Counted from the stretch's first letter, positions 45,919-55,044 are shown. The stretch: 64,000 bases of DNA from Litchfieldia alkalitelluris (GCF_002153425.1 NZ_KZ119600.1:1179386-1243385); one strand, 5' to 3'. A program made the numbers and translations. The notes: generated from the sequence alone by a model not told the origin.

Positions 45919-47223
45919 TTATTTTGTATATTTCCAATTAGAGAATACCGTTTGTACAGCCTGGATTGTCTGCTCCACATCCTTTTCTGTATGAGCGATG
46001 GTTAAAAACCAAGCTTCATATTTAGAAGGGGCTAAATTAATGCCTTGCTGAAGCATTTGTTTAAAAAAGTAAGCGAACATTTCTCCATTACTGTTTTCTG
46101 CGTCCTCATAATTTTTCACTTCACCAGCTTCAAAGTAAACGGTGAGGGCACCTTTTAAGCGGTTGATCGTGATTGGGATTTGGTATTGTTGACCTGCTTC
46201 TGCAATTCCAGCCTCAAGTTTTTCCCCAAGCTTGTCTAAATAGTCGTAAGTGTCTTCTTTCTTCAATACTTCGAGGCAAGCGATTCCTGCGCGGATAGAT
46301 GCAGGATTACCTGCCATCGTCCCAGCCTGGTACGCTGGTCCAAGTGGCGCCACCTGCTCCATAATTTCCTTCTTCCCGCCATAAGCACCGATTGGAAGAC
46401 CGCCGCCTATAATTTTTCCAAGGGCCGTAATATCTGGCTCGACCCCAAGGAGGTTCTGGGCACCGCCGTACATGAAGCGGAATGCGGTGATCACCTCATC
46501 GTAAATGACGAGGGCACCAGCTGCGTGTGTCAGTTCATTTACTTTTTCTAAAAAACCAGGTGCTGGCTCTACAATGCCAAAGTTGCCTACAATCGGCTCC
46601 ACCATAACTGCAGCAATGTCATCGCCCCAATGGTCCAGTGCTTCCTTCAAGGCGTCCGTGTCATTGAACGGAACAGTGATGACTTCTTTGGCGATGCTCT
46701 TTGGCACCCCAGCGGAATCTGGGTTCCCCAACGTGGATGGCCCTGACCCTGCAGCAACGAGCACAAGGTCGGAGTGGCCATGATAGCAACCAGCAAATTT
46801 AATGATTTTGTCCCTACCCGTGTACGCTCGGGCGACTCGGATGGTTGTCATCACGGCTTCTGTCCCAGAATTAACAAATCTGACCTTTTCCAAGGAAGGG
46901 ATCGCTTCCTGAAGCATGGCCGCAAATTTGTTTTCGTGTACGGTCGGTGTGCCGTAAAGAACTCCATCTTCCGCAGCTTCTTGAATGGCCTTTGTAATGT
47001 GGGGGTGGGCATGTCCCGTAATGATCGGCCCGTATGCAGCCAGATAATCTATGTATTGATTGCCGTCTTCATCCCAAAAGTAAGCCCCTTTTCCTTTTTT
47101 CATAAAAACTGGGGTGCCGCCTCCAACGCCTTTGTAGGAGCGGGACGGACTGTTAACGCCACCTACGATTACATCTTGGGCTTCTTTATATAATTCCTCT
47201 GATCGATTGAAATTGAGATTCAA
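45919..47223 (-). CDS. gsaB: Glutamate-1-semialdehyde 2,1-aminomutase GsaB
   Basis: A 434-residue PLP enzyme that isomerises glutamate-1-semialdehyde to 5-aminolevulinate in haem synthesis. It has [18 protein letters not shown] at the start, [43 protein letters not shown] and the PLP lysine in [11 protein letters not shown]. The TTG start is fixed by AAGGAGGAT. Bacillus has two homologues, hemL in the hem operon and gsaB here; the position between ygaE and bcp identifies gsaB. It is monocistronic with its own terminator. Confidence 0.93.
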   Translation of the reverse strand: MNLNFNRSEELYKEAQDVIVGGVNSPSRSYKGVGGGTPVFMKKGKGAYFWDEDGNQYIDYLAAYGPIITGHAHPHITKAIQEAAEDGVLYGTPTVHENKFAAMLQEAIPSLEKVRFVNSGTEAVMTTIRVARAYTGRDKIIKFAGCYHGHSDLVLVAAGSGPSTLGNPDSAGVPKSIAKEVITVPFNDTDALKEALDHWGDDIAAVMVEPIVGNFGIVEPAPGFLEKVNELTHAAGALVIYDEVITAFRFMYGGAQNLLGVEPDITALGKIIGGGLPIGAYGGKKEIMEQVAPLGPAYQAGTMAGNPASIRAGIACLEVLKKEDTYDYLDKLGEKLEAGIAEAGQQYQIPITINRLKGALTVYFEAGEVKNYEDAENSNGEMFAYFFKQMLQQGINLAPSKYEAWFLTIAHTEKDVEQTIQAVQTVFSNWKYTK

Positions 47224-47255
47224 TGTGGATCCTCCTTTTATGTGTGTGGTTAGGT

Positions 47256-47376
47256 TGTTAGATTGTTAGGTTGGTTGAGCCTGATATGGGCTTGTGCTGT
47301 TAATGGTATTTGTTGATATGAGCTTGTGCTGTTATGGCATTCGTTGATATGGGCTCATGCTGTTATACGCTCGTAT
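47256..47376. repeat. Three imperfect ~40-bp direct repeats upstream of gsaB
   Basis: gatatgggcttgtgctgtta (47282 and relatives at about 47317 and 47346) repeats three times: gatatgggcttgtgctgtta, gatatgagcttgtgctgtta, gatatgggctcatgctgtta. A related string, aatttgctcagaaacaagca then ctgttatggc, lies at about 58.95 kb. It sits in the gsaB promoter region, so a regulatory role is possible. Confidence 0.6.
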
Positions 47377-47626
47377 GGTGACTATTGTACCATTTTATAT
47401 GAGGAGAGTAGAAATGATATATGAGGGGGGAGGCTGAGTGTGGAGTTTTGGAGGGAGAGTTGGGCGGGGAAGAGAAGGGCATGGTTGGGAATCGGGTTGG
47501 GGCATTTGGAGGGGGGAGGTTTAATTCCCTCAGATGCGGCTAGTAGATAGAAAAAAGGTAATTAAAAGGGGTTTGGTTTGTTTTTTTGGTTGGTGTGCTC
47601 GTGGTATAAGGGTTTATAGTAGGTTT

Positions 47627-48447
47627 AATTGCCCGGAGCAACGGTGGGTCGATGGTTTCGGGCACTAATCCAAGCTGATAGTGCCCGGAGCAACGATGAG
47701 GTGAGTGCTTCGGGCACTAAACCGAGCTGATAGTGCCCGGAGCAATAGTGAGACGAGCGCCTCGGGCACTAATGCATGTTGATAGTTCCCGGAGCAATGG
47801 TGAGACGAGTCCTTCGGGCACTATTCCTAGCTGATAGTGCCCGGAGCAAAGTTGATGTGAGCGCTTCGGGCACTAATCCGAGCTGATAGTGCCCGGAGCA
47901 TCGGTGATGCGAGTGCTTCGGGCACTAATCCGAGCTGATAGTTCCCGGAGCAACGGTGATGCGAGCGCTCCGGGCACTAATCCATGCTAATAGTGCCCGG
48001 AGCAATAGTGATGCGAGTGCTTCGGGCACTAATGCATGTTGATAGTTCCCGGAGCAACAGTGAGACGAGTGCTTCGGGCACTAATCCGAGCTGATAGTGC
48101 CCGAAGCAACGTTAAGACGAGTCCTTCGGGCACTAATGCATGCTGATAGTGCCCGAAGCAACAGTGAGACGAGTGCTTCGGGCACTAAACCGAGCTGATA
48201 GTGCCCGAAGCAACGTTAAGACGAGTCCTTCGGGCACTAATGCATGCTGATAGTTCCCGGAGCAACAGTGAGACGAGTGCTTCGGGCACTAATGCATGTT
48301 GATAGTGCCCGGAGCAAAGTTGATGTGAGCGCTTCGGGCACTATTCCGAGCTGATAGTGCCCGGAGCATCGGTGATGCGAGTGCTTCGGGCACTAAACCG
48401 AGCAGATAGTGCCCGAAGCAATGTGAAAGGCGATCCAAAGGGAACTA
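47627..48447 (+). repeat. Palindromic 52-bp repeat array D (15 units, forward orientation)
   Basis: Left arms cttcgggcacta from 47656 to 48384, exactly 14 x 52 bp. Right arms are tagtgcccggag or tagttcccggag, and spacers read caacagtgagacgagtg or caacggtgatgcgagcg. It opens with an in-phase right arm aattgcccggag (47627) and ends with an in-phase degenerate left arm caaagggaacta (48436-48447). A two-unit block recurs at 48111 and 48215. It lies between divergent genes (gsaB minus, channel plus), unlike arrays A-C and E. Confidence 0.95.
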
Positions 48448-48752
48448 AAATCAAACCGCAGGATAGCACATAAACCAATTTAGTCTTAAAAAAGGTAATT
48501 ATTCTTCGGGGTGTAGCCCCAAGCTCTTGTTTTGACCTATCTTTCAAGCAAGTACCTTGATTAGTTATTTCGATTGCTTTAGAAAAAAGTATTTAACCAG
48601 GATGTTGCGATCCAACCATTGTCGCGGCTTCGTCCACGCCGCCACCCCAATCCCCCCTCCTCCCACACGCAAAACCACGAACAATCAAAAAAATCCAACT
48701 CACTTGTCCTATTTCACTATTTTTTTTCATAAAGTAAATGGAGGTGATTACA

Positions 48753-49193
48753 ATGATGGACCTCCTAATTATGTTTGCTATGTTCATTGCGAGTGCGGGA
48801 GTTATTGTTAGCTTAGTTTTGTTATTGAGAAACCAGCCTCCAGAAGGGCGCAGGATATCCACGAGGAATTTCATAATCCTGATCATTGTTTATGCGACGG
48901 TGATGTCAGGGTTTGCGGTTATTTACATGGGCTTGGAGCTGTTAGGTCAATCTGTTTTAGTGGAGGGGGAGACCCTTGAATTTACATCTTTGGGGCATTT
49001 AATAGAAGATGTCATGTATTTCAGTGCAGTGACGATGCTGACAGTGGGGTACGGGGACATTACACCACAGGGGATCGGGCGCTGGGTTGCCATGGTTCAG
49101 GCTTTGATTGGGTATTTATTGCCTGTGGCATTCGTAGTGACGACGGTCATTTACAGTGAGGAAAGGAAGCTCCCGAAAACAGAACGTTTGTAG
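48753..49193 (+). CDS. Two-pore-helix potassium channel (Ion_trans_2 family)
   Basis: A 146-residue channel subunit with selectivity filter TVGYGD at residues 97-102. Hydrophobic segments lie at about 4-25, 40-62 and 113-135, with a pore helix near 86-96. It lacks a voltage sensor and a cytoplasmic RCK domain, so gating is not obvious. It should form homotetramers. ATG 48753 follows GGAGGTGA exactly. It precedes bcp by 60 bases and may be co-transcribed. Confidence 0.9.
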   Translation: MMDLLIMFAMFIASAGVIVSLVLLLRNQPPEGRRISTRNFIILIIVYATVMSGFAVIYMGLELLGQSVLVEGETLEFTSLGHLIEDVMYFSAVTMLTVGYGDITPQGIGRWVAMVQALIGYLLPVAFVVTTVIYSEERKLPKTERL

Positions 49194-49253
49194 CATTCTA
49201 TCAAATTGGTTATCCTATTAATATAGAACTAGTTTGAAGGAGGCTGCAAAAAC

Positions 49254-49721
49254 ATGACGATTGAAGTGGGACAAGAGGTGCCTAACTTAACTGTAAAAGG
49301 AAATGATGGTAGGGACGTGAGCCTAAAGGATTTCCGTGGAAAGTATGTCGTACTCTATTTTTACCCAAAGGATATGACGCCTGGCTGTACAACGGAGGCT
49401 TGTGATTTCCGGGATCAGCATGAGAGCTTTAAGGATCTTGATGCGGTGATTCTTGGCGTGAGTCCAGACCCTGTGGACCGTCATAAAAAATTCATCGATA
49501 AGCATGATCTACCGTTTGAGCTTCTGGCAGATGAGGATCATCAGCTTGCGGAAGCATTTGGAGTTTGGAAGCTGAAAAAGAATTTTGGCAAGGAATATAT
49601 GGGGATTGAGAGATCCACTTTTGTGATTGATCCAGATGGCAAGCTTCTGAAGGAGTGGCGCAAAGTGAAGGTGAAAGGCCACGTGGAAGAAGCTTTGGAG
49701 TATTTAAGAGAGGTAAAGTAA
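49254..49721 (+). CDS. bcp: Thioredoxin-dependent thiol peroxidase Bcp
   Basis: A 155-residue peroxiredoxin (YgaF in B. subtilis) that reduces hydroperoxides. Peroxidatic Cys45 sits in DMTPGCTTEACDF, with a possible resolving Cys50; Phe-Tyr-Pro-Lys at 36-39 precedes it. VILGVSPDPVDRHKKF and GIERSTFVIDPDGKLLKEWRKV are typical. RBS: GAAGGAGG. The B. subtilis order is bcp then perR, but here a 10-kb island separates them. Confidence 0.95.
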   Translation: MTIEVGQEVPNLTVKGNDGRDVSLKDFRGKYVVLYFYPKDMTPGCTTEACDFRDQHESFKDLDAVILGVSPDPVDRHKKFIDKHDLPFELLADEDHQLAEAFGVWKLKKNFGKEYMGIERSTFVIDPDGKLLKEWRKVKVKGHVEEALEYLREVK

Positions 49722-49766
49722 TAGATATGGGGTTCCGTGATGCGGGGCCTCATATCTATTTTTTTA
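49720..49766 (+). terminator. Terminator of bcp
   Basis: Stem aatagatatgg-ggttcc with ggggcc-tcatatctatt followed by seven T residues. Confidence 0.85.
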
Positions 49767-49824
49767 TCAAAAAACTGGAAGGTGATGTTAAAATGAAAGT
49801 AGGATAATACGGGAGGAGATAGGG

Positions 49825-49974
49825 TTGGGTGCAAATGTGAAACTACCGATAACTGTTGATGAAAATCCTGAAAGTAGCAAACAGTGGTTTGATTTTACTG
49901 ATGAACGGAAGACTTATCGTGAAAAAACAGGTTTTCCAAGTAATAGACCACTGAAGTCTTGGAAAGGGGATTAA
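49825..49974 (+). CDS. Small protein of 49 residues
   Basis: MGANVKLPITVDENPESSKQ, then WFDFTDERKTYREKTGFPSN and RPLKSWKGD: charged and Trp/Phe-containing, soluble. The TTG start has GGAGGAGAT seven bases upstream. It ends four bases before the methyltransferase start and is likely its operon partner. Too short to assign. Confidence 0.55.
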   Translation: MGANVKLPITVDENPESSKQWFDFTDERKTYREKTGFPSNRPLKSWKGD

Positions 49975-49978
49975 TGCG

Positions 49979-50710
49979 ATGAAGCAAAACAAATATGATG
50001 ATCCGAAATTTTTTTCTGCATATGAGAAGATGCCCCGTTCAACAGATGGACTTGAAGCTGCTGGAGAATGGCATGAATTTCAACCACTCATACCTGATTT
50101 GGAGAATAAGGACGTATTGGATTTAGGTTGTGGTTTCGGGTGGCATTGTCGATATGCTCGTGAAAACTATGCTCGTTCTGTTATCGGCGTTGATATATCT
50201 GAAAAGATGTTAGACAAGGCACGGGAAAAAACGAGTGACCCTCGTATTACATATCTCAAAATGCCCATAGAGGATATTCATTTTTCGCCAGCTCAGTTTG
50301 ATGTTGTGATTAGCTCTTTAGCTTTCCACTATATCCGTTCGTTCGATTCGTTATGTGAAAAAATATATGATTCCTTAAAGCCAGGAGGTACTTTTGTTTT
50401 TTCAGTAGAGCATCCGATATTTACTTCGCGAAGTGATCAAGATTGGATTTACGATGAAGAGGGGAACCGCCTCCATTGGGCAATAGATGATTATCAATCT
50501 GAGGGAATACGTGATACCTCATTTTTAACGGAGAATGTAATCAAATATCATCGAACTATTTCTACATATATAAACGACTTAATCCAGGCAGGCTTTCATG
50601 TGAAAACGGTCAAGGAACCGAGGCCGTCAAAGGAAATGATCAAGCGTGTTCCCGAGATGAAAGAGGAACTGAGGCGACCGATGTTTTTAATTATTTCCGT
50701 GCAAAAATAA
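49979..50710 (+). CDS. Class I SAM-dependent methyltransferase
   Basis: A 243-residue methyltransferase. Motif I is VLDLGCGFGWHCRYA (about 43-57), an acidic residue follows in VIGVDISEKML, and a motif IV-like VVISSLAFHYI near residue 105 is followed by LKPGGTFVFSVEHP. It resembles UbiE/Coq5-like small-molecule methyltransferases; the substrate is unknown. RBS: GGAAAGGGGATT. It follows a 49-residue gene. Confidence 0.9.
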   Translation: MKQNKYDDPKFFSAYEKMPRSTDGLEAAGEWHEFQPLIPDLENKDVLDLGCGFGWHCRYARENYARSVIGVDISEKMLDKAREKTSDPRITYLKMPIEDIHFSPAQFDVVISSLAFHYIRSFDSLCEKIYDSLKPGGTFVFSVEHPIFTSRSDQDWIYDEEGNRLHWAIDDYQSEGIRDTSFLTENVIKYHRTISTYINDLIQAGFHVKTVKEPRPSKEMIKRVPEMKEELRRPMFLIISVQK

Positions 50711-50927
50711 TGAGCCCTCCATTATTTGTTTATGTTGCTAGTTATACTGGCCATCGCCTTTTTTGTGGATTGGAAAAATAGGGAAATGGTGATAAGCTAA
50801 TCATACTCAAACGTTGGTTTTTTGTTGTAGATACTAGCTTTTACGCAAGGGCGTTATAAAATGACATTGCTCATCATATCAAAATTTTAAGTAGCCTTTA
50901 AAATCAATTGAGCTTGGAAGGGAGTAG

Positions 50928-51194
50928 ATGAAATTGAACAAACAACAAGTCTGGTTAACCTTATCAATTGTGTGCCTTCTAATTGGAATGGCTGCTTGGA
51001 TACCCAACATCATACTCGAACAAGCAAGTAGCTTCTGGCTATTAACATTTGTGGTAAACCCAATCGGCGCACTCCTTGGTTATTTCGGTAAGAGTAAAGC
51101 GGCAATTATATTAAACATCATCATGGCCTGCAGTTTCTTCCTAGTCATGTTTTTCGGCTACTTTTTTGCAGCTATCACAGGTGGCCAACCGTAG
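50928..51194 (+). CDS. Small membrane protein, 88 residues
   Basis: Three hydrophobic segments (VWLTLSIVCLLIGMAAWIP, FWLLTFVVNPIGALLGYFG, AIILNIIMACSFFLVMFFGYFF). It starts ATG with GGAAGGGAG upstream. A typical small membrane protein of Bacillus; no family recognised. The order small protein, four-TM paralogue and single-TM peptide suggests related surface functions. Confidence 0.65.
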   Translation: MKLNKQQVWLTLSIVCLLIGMAAWIPNIILEQASSFWLLTFVVNPIGALLGYFGKSKAAIILNIIMACSFFLVMFFGYFFAAITGGQP

Positions 51195-51288
51195 AAATGA
51201 CTGCAGCTAGAAAATCCGGGAATTTACCAAACTTCACTTTTCAGAAAAAAAGGGAACCGCAGAACAACACTCATTAGGGGGAACCAAC

Positions 51289-51726
51289 ATGTTTCATAGA
51301 AAAATTATGGTAGCCATCATTACATCGTTGATTGCAGTCATCGTTCTGAACATCGTAGCGCCCATGTCCGAGGCAGACGGCGGGCTGTTTCTAGGATTAC
51401 TTGTGTATCCAATATATATCGTACCCGTTGTTTTTATATATGGTATTATATCTTCCGTCATTTCTGAGCTGATTAGCGCCAAAGTAAAGTCGTTCAACAA
51501 TGCCCTTTCCCTACTCCTACACATGGCATTTGGGGCAGGATTTATTCTTCCTTATGGCGTCTACTTAGAATCGATCCCCTTCACCCAGCACAGCTTCACA
51601 GAAATCTTACTACACCCAATGACCGTCTATAGCACCATTTTTGCGACGATCTTCTTTTTAATTGACTATATTGTAAAAACTTTTTTCTGGAAGGAGCAAG
51701 AAGAGGTTGTTCCTGATTCGGACTGA
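51289..51726 (+). CDS. Four-TM membrane protein, paralogue of the 26.1-kb gene
   Basis: A 145-residue protein with four hydrophobic segments and an acidic C-terminal tail. It begins MFHRKIMVAIITSLIAVIVL, and its later pattern VVFIYGIISSVISELISAK and SLLLHMAFGAGFILPYG matches the layout of the 26.1-kb protein (FILLYGIPVTYLSDFARKK; ALFVHMIFAIIFGFVYP). GGGGGAA precedes the ATG. Function unknown; the paired copies suggest a lineage-specific family. Confidence 0.7.
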   Translation: MFHRKIMVAIITSLIAVIVLNIVAPMSEADGGLFLGLLVYPIYIVPVVFIYGIISSVISELISAKVKSFNNALSLLLHMAFGAGFILPYGVYLESIPFTQHSFTEILLHPMTVYSTIFATIFFLIDYIVKTFFWKEQEEVVPDSD

Positions 51727-51792
51727 TGTCTGGAAATAATTTTTTCATTATTAAAAAAATGGAGTTCGCGTGAAAAAAGGAGGAGAGAGCGA

Positions 51793-51963
51793 TTGAGGTT
51801 TTTCCAGTCGAAAAAAGCAAGGTTAATCTATCAAATTAGCTTGTTTATTTTGCTAGTTTTGTTGGGATCCCTCCTTTATCCATCGGGATTTTCAACCACA
51901 CTGTTCATTATGGCAGGAGTCGGTTTTTTCATAATCATCAATAATCTTAGTTCATCAACTTAA
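51793..51963 (+). CDS. Small two-helix membrane protein, 56 residues
   Basis: MRFFQSKKARLIYQISLFIL then LVLLGSLLYPSGFSTTLFIM and AGVGFFIIINNLSSST: two hydrophobic helices after a basic N terminus. The TTG start is supported by AAAGGAGGAGAGAG. It was found by reading the frame directly; no family recognised. Confidence 0.55.
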   Translation: MRFFQSKKARLIYQISLFILLVLLGSLLYPSGFSTTLFIMAGVGFFIIINNLSSST

Positions 51964-51994
51964 TATACATTTTTTTACGTCAGGGGGGATTGGA

Positions 51995-52456
51995 TTGTAT
52001 CAGTATTTTAATGGACTTGTGATAAGGGAAGGGACGGAGGGGGTTCCTGCAGATGCCGTTGAGGCCCTCTTTAAAGATGCTGGTTGGTCAAGAACAACAC
52101 CAAACTGGCAGAAGGAAAAGTTCACACTTATTTTTCAAAACGCAACGTGGGCATTTACGGTTTGGGACGATGAGCAGATGATTGCAATGGTCAGGGTGAT
52201 CTCAGACCAAGTGATGGCTGCAAATATAATGGATTTAGTTGTTCGATCAGACTACCGTGGAAGGGGAATTGGTCAAAAATTAGTTGCGTTATGTGTGCAA
52301 AAACTTCCCCATGGTGACTGGTTTGCTCACACTTCATCTAACAACTTCCCTTTCTATGAAAAATGTGGATTTGAGGTAAAGGACATAAGTCAAAATGGGA
52401 CATGTGCGTATTACGGATATATTCAAGCGAGAAAAGAAGGGCATAGAAAACCGTAA
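51995..52456 (+). CDS. GNAT family N-acetyltransferase
   Basis: A 153-residue acetyltransferase with core FKDAGWSRTTPNWQ, VRSDYRGRGIGQKLVALCV (R-x-x-G-x-G/A acetyl-CoA loop, about 84-102) and SSNNFPFYEKCGFEVKD. It resembles small-molecule GNATs of the YjcF/AAC type; the acceptor is unknown. TTG start with CAGGGGGGA upstream. It begins the GNAT/VOC run that leads to fosB. Confidence 0.88.
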   Translation: MYQYFNGLVIREGTEGVPADAVEALFKDAGWSRTTPNWQKEKFTLIFQNATWAFTVWDDEQMIAMVRVISDQVMAANIMDLVVRSDYRGRGIGQKLVALCVQKLPHGDWFAHTSSNNFPFYEKCGFEVKDISQNGTCAYYGYIQARKEGHRKP

Positions 52457-52508
52457 TTCCTTTAAAGTGTAGGCAAGAGATGCATGTGGCAGGGGAGGTT
52501 GGTTGTAA

Positions 52509-52979
52509 ATGATCGTATTTTTCTTATTTTACGTTTTTATTATTCCTATTTGTATGCTATTACATGAAATCGGGCACGGCCTTGGCATTGTTCTTTTTTC
52601 TAAATCACCTGCGCACATTTATTTAGGGAATCATAGTGAAGAAAACAAAGAGAACTTTAAGATAGGAAGATTCCATTTCCATATCCATTGGTCTTACTTT
52701 GGTTTTTGCAGGTGGCCCAGTCGACTAACGAAGGGGCAAAAGTTTGCGGCAATGGCAGGTGGGCCTCTTATGTCTCTATTTCTTGTGATTCTGTTTTTCT
52801 TGCTATTACAGGAGGTCCCCCAAGGAGAACTGTATAGATTAATACAAGGTATCGTCATCTTTAATGCAATGAATTTTTTAGTAACAGCGATTCCAATGAC
52901 CTACCCTCGGTGGTTGGGCTCATATGCAGGTCACCCTTCAGACGGGCTGCAATTGTTACGACTATTTCGGGAAAAATAA
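52509..52979 (+). CDS. Membrane metalloprotease-like protein (M50/site-2-protease type)
   Basis: A 156-residue membrane protein. The first hydrophobic segment carries MLLHEIGHGLGI, an HExxH zinc motif at residues 18-22. A later MAGGPLMSLFLVILFFLL resembles the NPDG/GPxxS region of site-2 proteases, and SDGLQLLRLF near the end resembles the third-ligand D-G segment. It is short compared with full S2P enzymes, so it may be a minimal form. GGGGAGG precedes the ATG. The substrate is unknown. Confidence 0.75.
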   Translation: MIVFFLFYVFIIPICMLLHEIGHGLGIVLFSKSPAHIYLGNHSEENKENFKIGRFHFHIHWSYFGFCRWPSRLTKGQKFAAMAGGPLMSLFLVILFFLLLQEVPQGELYRLIQGIVIFNAMNFLVTAIPMTYPRWLGSYAGHPSDGLQLLRLFREK

Positions 52980-52993
52980 AAGGGGTGAATACT

Positions 52994-53416
52994 GTGACGG
53001 TTAAGGGGCTTAATCATCTATTATTCTCTGTTTCTGATTTAGAGACCTCGATCAAGTTTTACACAGAAGTATTTGGTGCAAAATTGTTGGTTAAGGGCAG
53101 GTCAACTGCCTATTTTGATTTAAACGGGATATGGCTCGCGCTTAACGTGGAGAAAGATATTCCACGTAATGAAATCAGTGAATCGTATACGCATATTGCA
53201 TTTTCAATCGATGAGGAGGAATTTGACGATATTTACCGAAAACTAAAGGGACTTGATGTCAATATCCTGCCAGGACGCCCGCGAGATGAGAAGGATAGAA
53301 AGTCTATTTATTTTACGGACCCAGATGGCCATAAATTCGAGTTTCACACTGGGACACTAGAGGATAGACTGGATTATTACAAAAAAGAAAAGCCACATAT
53401 GGAATTTTTTGATTGA
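52994..53416 (+). CDS. fosB: Metallothiol transferase FosB
   Basis: A 140-residue VOC-fold enzyme adding bacillithiol (or cysteine) to fosfomycin, giving intrinsic resistance. Metal ligands are His8 (GLNHLLFSV), His67 (YTHIAF) and Glu116 (HKFEFHTG). The fosfomycin-binding block DVNILPGRPRDEKDRKSIYF and TDPDGHKFEFHTGTLEDRLD closely match Bacillus FosB. GTG 52994 is chosen with AGGGGTGA upstream; the open frame from 52910 overlaps the previous gene. It starts 14 bases after the M50-like gene and may be co-transcribed with it. Confidence 0.93.
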   Translation: MTVKGLNHLLFSVSDLETSIKFYTEVFGAKLLVKGRSTAYFDLNGIWLALNVEKDIPRNEISESYTHIAFSIDEEEFDDIYRKLKGLDVNILPGRPRDEKDRKSIYFTDPDGHKFEFHTGTLEDRLDYYKKEKPHMEFFD

Positions 53417-53436
53417 TGCATGGCAACCAATGAGAG

Positions 53437-53515
53437 TCTGCTGATTCGCAGATTTGCCAACTAGCCAATTCGCCAACTAGCCGACTTGCCGAATCGCAAA
53501 CTGGCCAATTAGAAA
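53437..53515. repeat. Short imperfect tandem repeats (gccaattcgccaactag type)
   Basis: The strings gattcgcagatttgccaact, agccaattcgccaactagcc and gacttgccgaatcgcaaact then ggccaattag repeat an about 9-18-bp unit (ttgccaactagc-like). It lies between fosB and the next VOC gene. No function suggested. Confidence 0.5.
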
Positions 53516-53529
53516 AAGGAGGTCACACG

Positions 53530-53991
53530 ATGATACAAGGATTGTATGAAGCGCATTTACCAGTTAGTAATCTAGAAAAATCAATCGAGTTTTATAGTAA
53601 GTTAGGGTTAGAGCTTTCGCACAGGCATGAGGATAAACTAGCATTTTTTTGGATTGAAAAAGATAAAAGCTGGCTCGGACTTTGGGAGACGGACAAGGTG
53701 GAGTTGGATTATCACCCTTCCATAAGACATATTGCTTTTCAAGTTTCACTAGAAGGGTTAAAAAATTCAGTTTCTTGGTTAAATGAACGTGGTTTGGAAG
53801 CAAGAGAAGCTTTCGGCTTTGAGCCCCATGAACCCTTTATGATGGCACATAACGGCATGGCCCATGCAAAAATTCATTTTTACGACCCAGACGAAAATAG
53901 CTTAGAATTGATTTGCAAAATCCCTAATCCGAAAAACATTTCGAAGCGAATGTATTTAAGTGAGTGGGAGAAGTTGAATGAAGAAATCTAG
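53530..53991 (+). CDS. VOC family protein
   Basis: A 153-residue glyoxalase/dioxygenase-fold protein. Candidate ligands are His8 (LYEAHLPVSNLEKSIEFYSKLGLE), His62 (IRHIAFQV) and a C-terminal Glu in DPDENSLELICKI, consistent with a metal site. The enzyme or resistance function is unknown. RBS: AAAGGAGGTCA. Part of the GNAT/VOC/NUDIX run. Confidence 0.87.
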   Translation: MIQGLYEAHLPVSNLEKSIEFYSKLGLELSHRHEDKLAFFWIEKDKSWLGLWETDKVELDYHPSIRHIAFQVSLEGLKNSVSWLNERGLEAREAFGFEPHEPFMMAHNGMAHAKIHFYDPDENSLELICKIPNPKNISKRMYLSEWEKLNEEI

Positions 53992-54014
53992 ATTGTAAAA
54001 AGGAGCAACAGAAT

Positions 54015-54485
54015 ATGGAAAGCATAGTTCAGTTAGATCATTACTCAAAAGGATATGAAGCTGATTTAGCTTCATTTGAACTTCCAGAAGAACAAAATCG
54101 CTATACATCTTTACCTAACAAGTATACTGAATCAATCGATGGACAGCATCGGATTGTCATTTTAAGTGGTGGAGAACCAGTAGGTTTTTTCATATTACAT
54201 ACATCTGATAGAGTGAAAGATTATTCAGACAACTCAAACGCCATGTTATTAACTTCCCTGTCTATAAATCAAGCACAACAAGGAAAAGGTTATGGGAAAC
54301 AAGCGATGTTTATGCTGGGTGATTTTATTAAGCGAGAATTTACTAGCTGTAATGAAGTGGTGTTGGCAGTTAATCACAAGAACCTGGCAGCCCAACAACT
54401 ATATACAAGAGTCGGCTTCAAAGACACAGGAAGGCGGAAAATAGGCCCAATTGGGGAACAATTTATTTTGAATTTTAGGCTTTAG
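54015..54485 (+). CDS. GNAT family N-acetyltransferase
   Basis: A 156-residue GNAT. The core is AMLLTSLSINQAQQGKGYGKQAMFMLGDFI (Q-x-x-G-K-G-Y-G-K acetyl-CoA loop at about 87-95), followed by VVLAVNHKNLAAQQLYTRVGFKDTGRR. It resembles small GNATs acting on amines or antibiotics; the acceptor is unknown. RBS: AAAAGGAGCAAC. A separate gene follows at 54538. Confidence 0.88.
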   Translation: MESIVQLDHYSKGYEADLASFELPEEQNRYTSLPNKYTESIDGQHRIVILSGGEPVGFFILHTSDRVKDYSDNSNAMLLTSLSINQAQQGKGYGKQAMFMLGDFIKREFTSCNEVVLAVNHKNLAAQQLYTRVGFKDTGRRKIGPIGEQFILNFRL

Positions 54486-54537
54486 CATGATCCAAAGAAA
54501 AGCATCGTTTTGTAAATACAGAAAGTGAGTGTTACTA

Positions 54538-54981
54538 ATGGTTAGAAAAGCCGTCGGGGCCATTGTTTTGCAAAAAGAAAGGTTCCTTCTTGTGAATAAA
54601 ACAAAGATTAATACAAATCAAGGCAAACAGGAGATCTCAGGGGAATGGGATTTTGTTAAAGGTGGCGTTGAGGACTCGGATCAGAATCTTACTGAAGCTG
54701 TGCTGCGTGAATTATATGAGGAGACAGGCTCAAGGGAATATAAGATTGTCAAAGAGTTTACGGAAAAAATATGTTTTGAATTTCCTGAAGAAATAAAGTC
54801 GAAAATCGGTTACGACAAACAGGAAACGACCATGTTCCTTGTAGAATTAACAGGAGATGCAAACTCCCTTCAGCCAGAGGACAGTGAAATTTGGGAATTC
54901 AAGCTTTTGGAAAAAAACAAGGTGGCAGATGTACTTACCCATCAAGATACAAAGGACTATTTTTTAAAGTATATGAAATAA
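54538..54981 (+). CDS. NUDIX hydrolase
   Basis: A 147-residue hydrolase of nucleoside-diphosphate-linked compounds. The NUDIX box GGVEDSDQNLTEAVLRELYEETG (about 42-64) has the Gx5Ex7REUxEExGU spacing. The N terminus MVRKAVGAIVLQKERFLLV is the usual beta strand. ATG 54538 is preferred; the frame extends nine bases upstream. AAAGTGAGTG serves as ribosome binding site. Substrate unassigned. Confidence 0.9.
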   Translation: MVRKAVGAIVLQKERFLLVNKTKINTNQGKQEISGEWDFVKGGVEDSDQNLTEAVLRELYEETGSREYKIVKEFTEKICFEFPEEIKSKIGYDKQETTMFLVELTGDANSLQPEDSEIWEFKLLEKNKVADVLTHQDTKDYFLKYMK

Positions 54982-55044
54982 CACATTTGTCTACGTTAAT
55001 TTGGTTTGCAAATTGTACTGACCGGTGGTGTGAGCGAAAGTCCA

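Noticed and set aside
50732..50800. 22-residue open frame (MLLVILAIAFFVDWKNREMV...) after the methyltransferase
   Set aside because: It reads as one membrane helix, but there is no ribosome binding site and it is too short to support alone; possibly a gene fragment.
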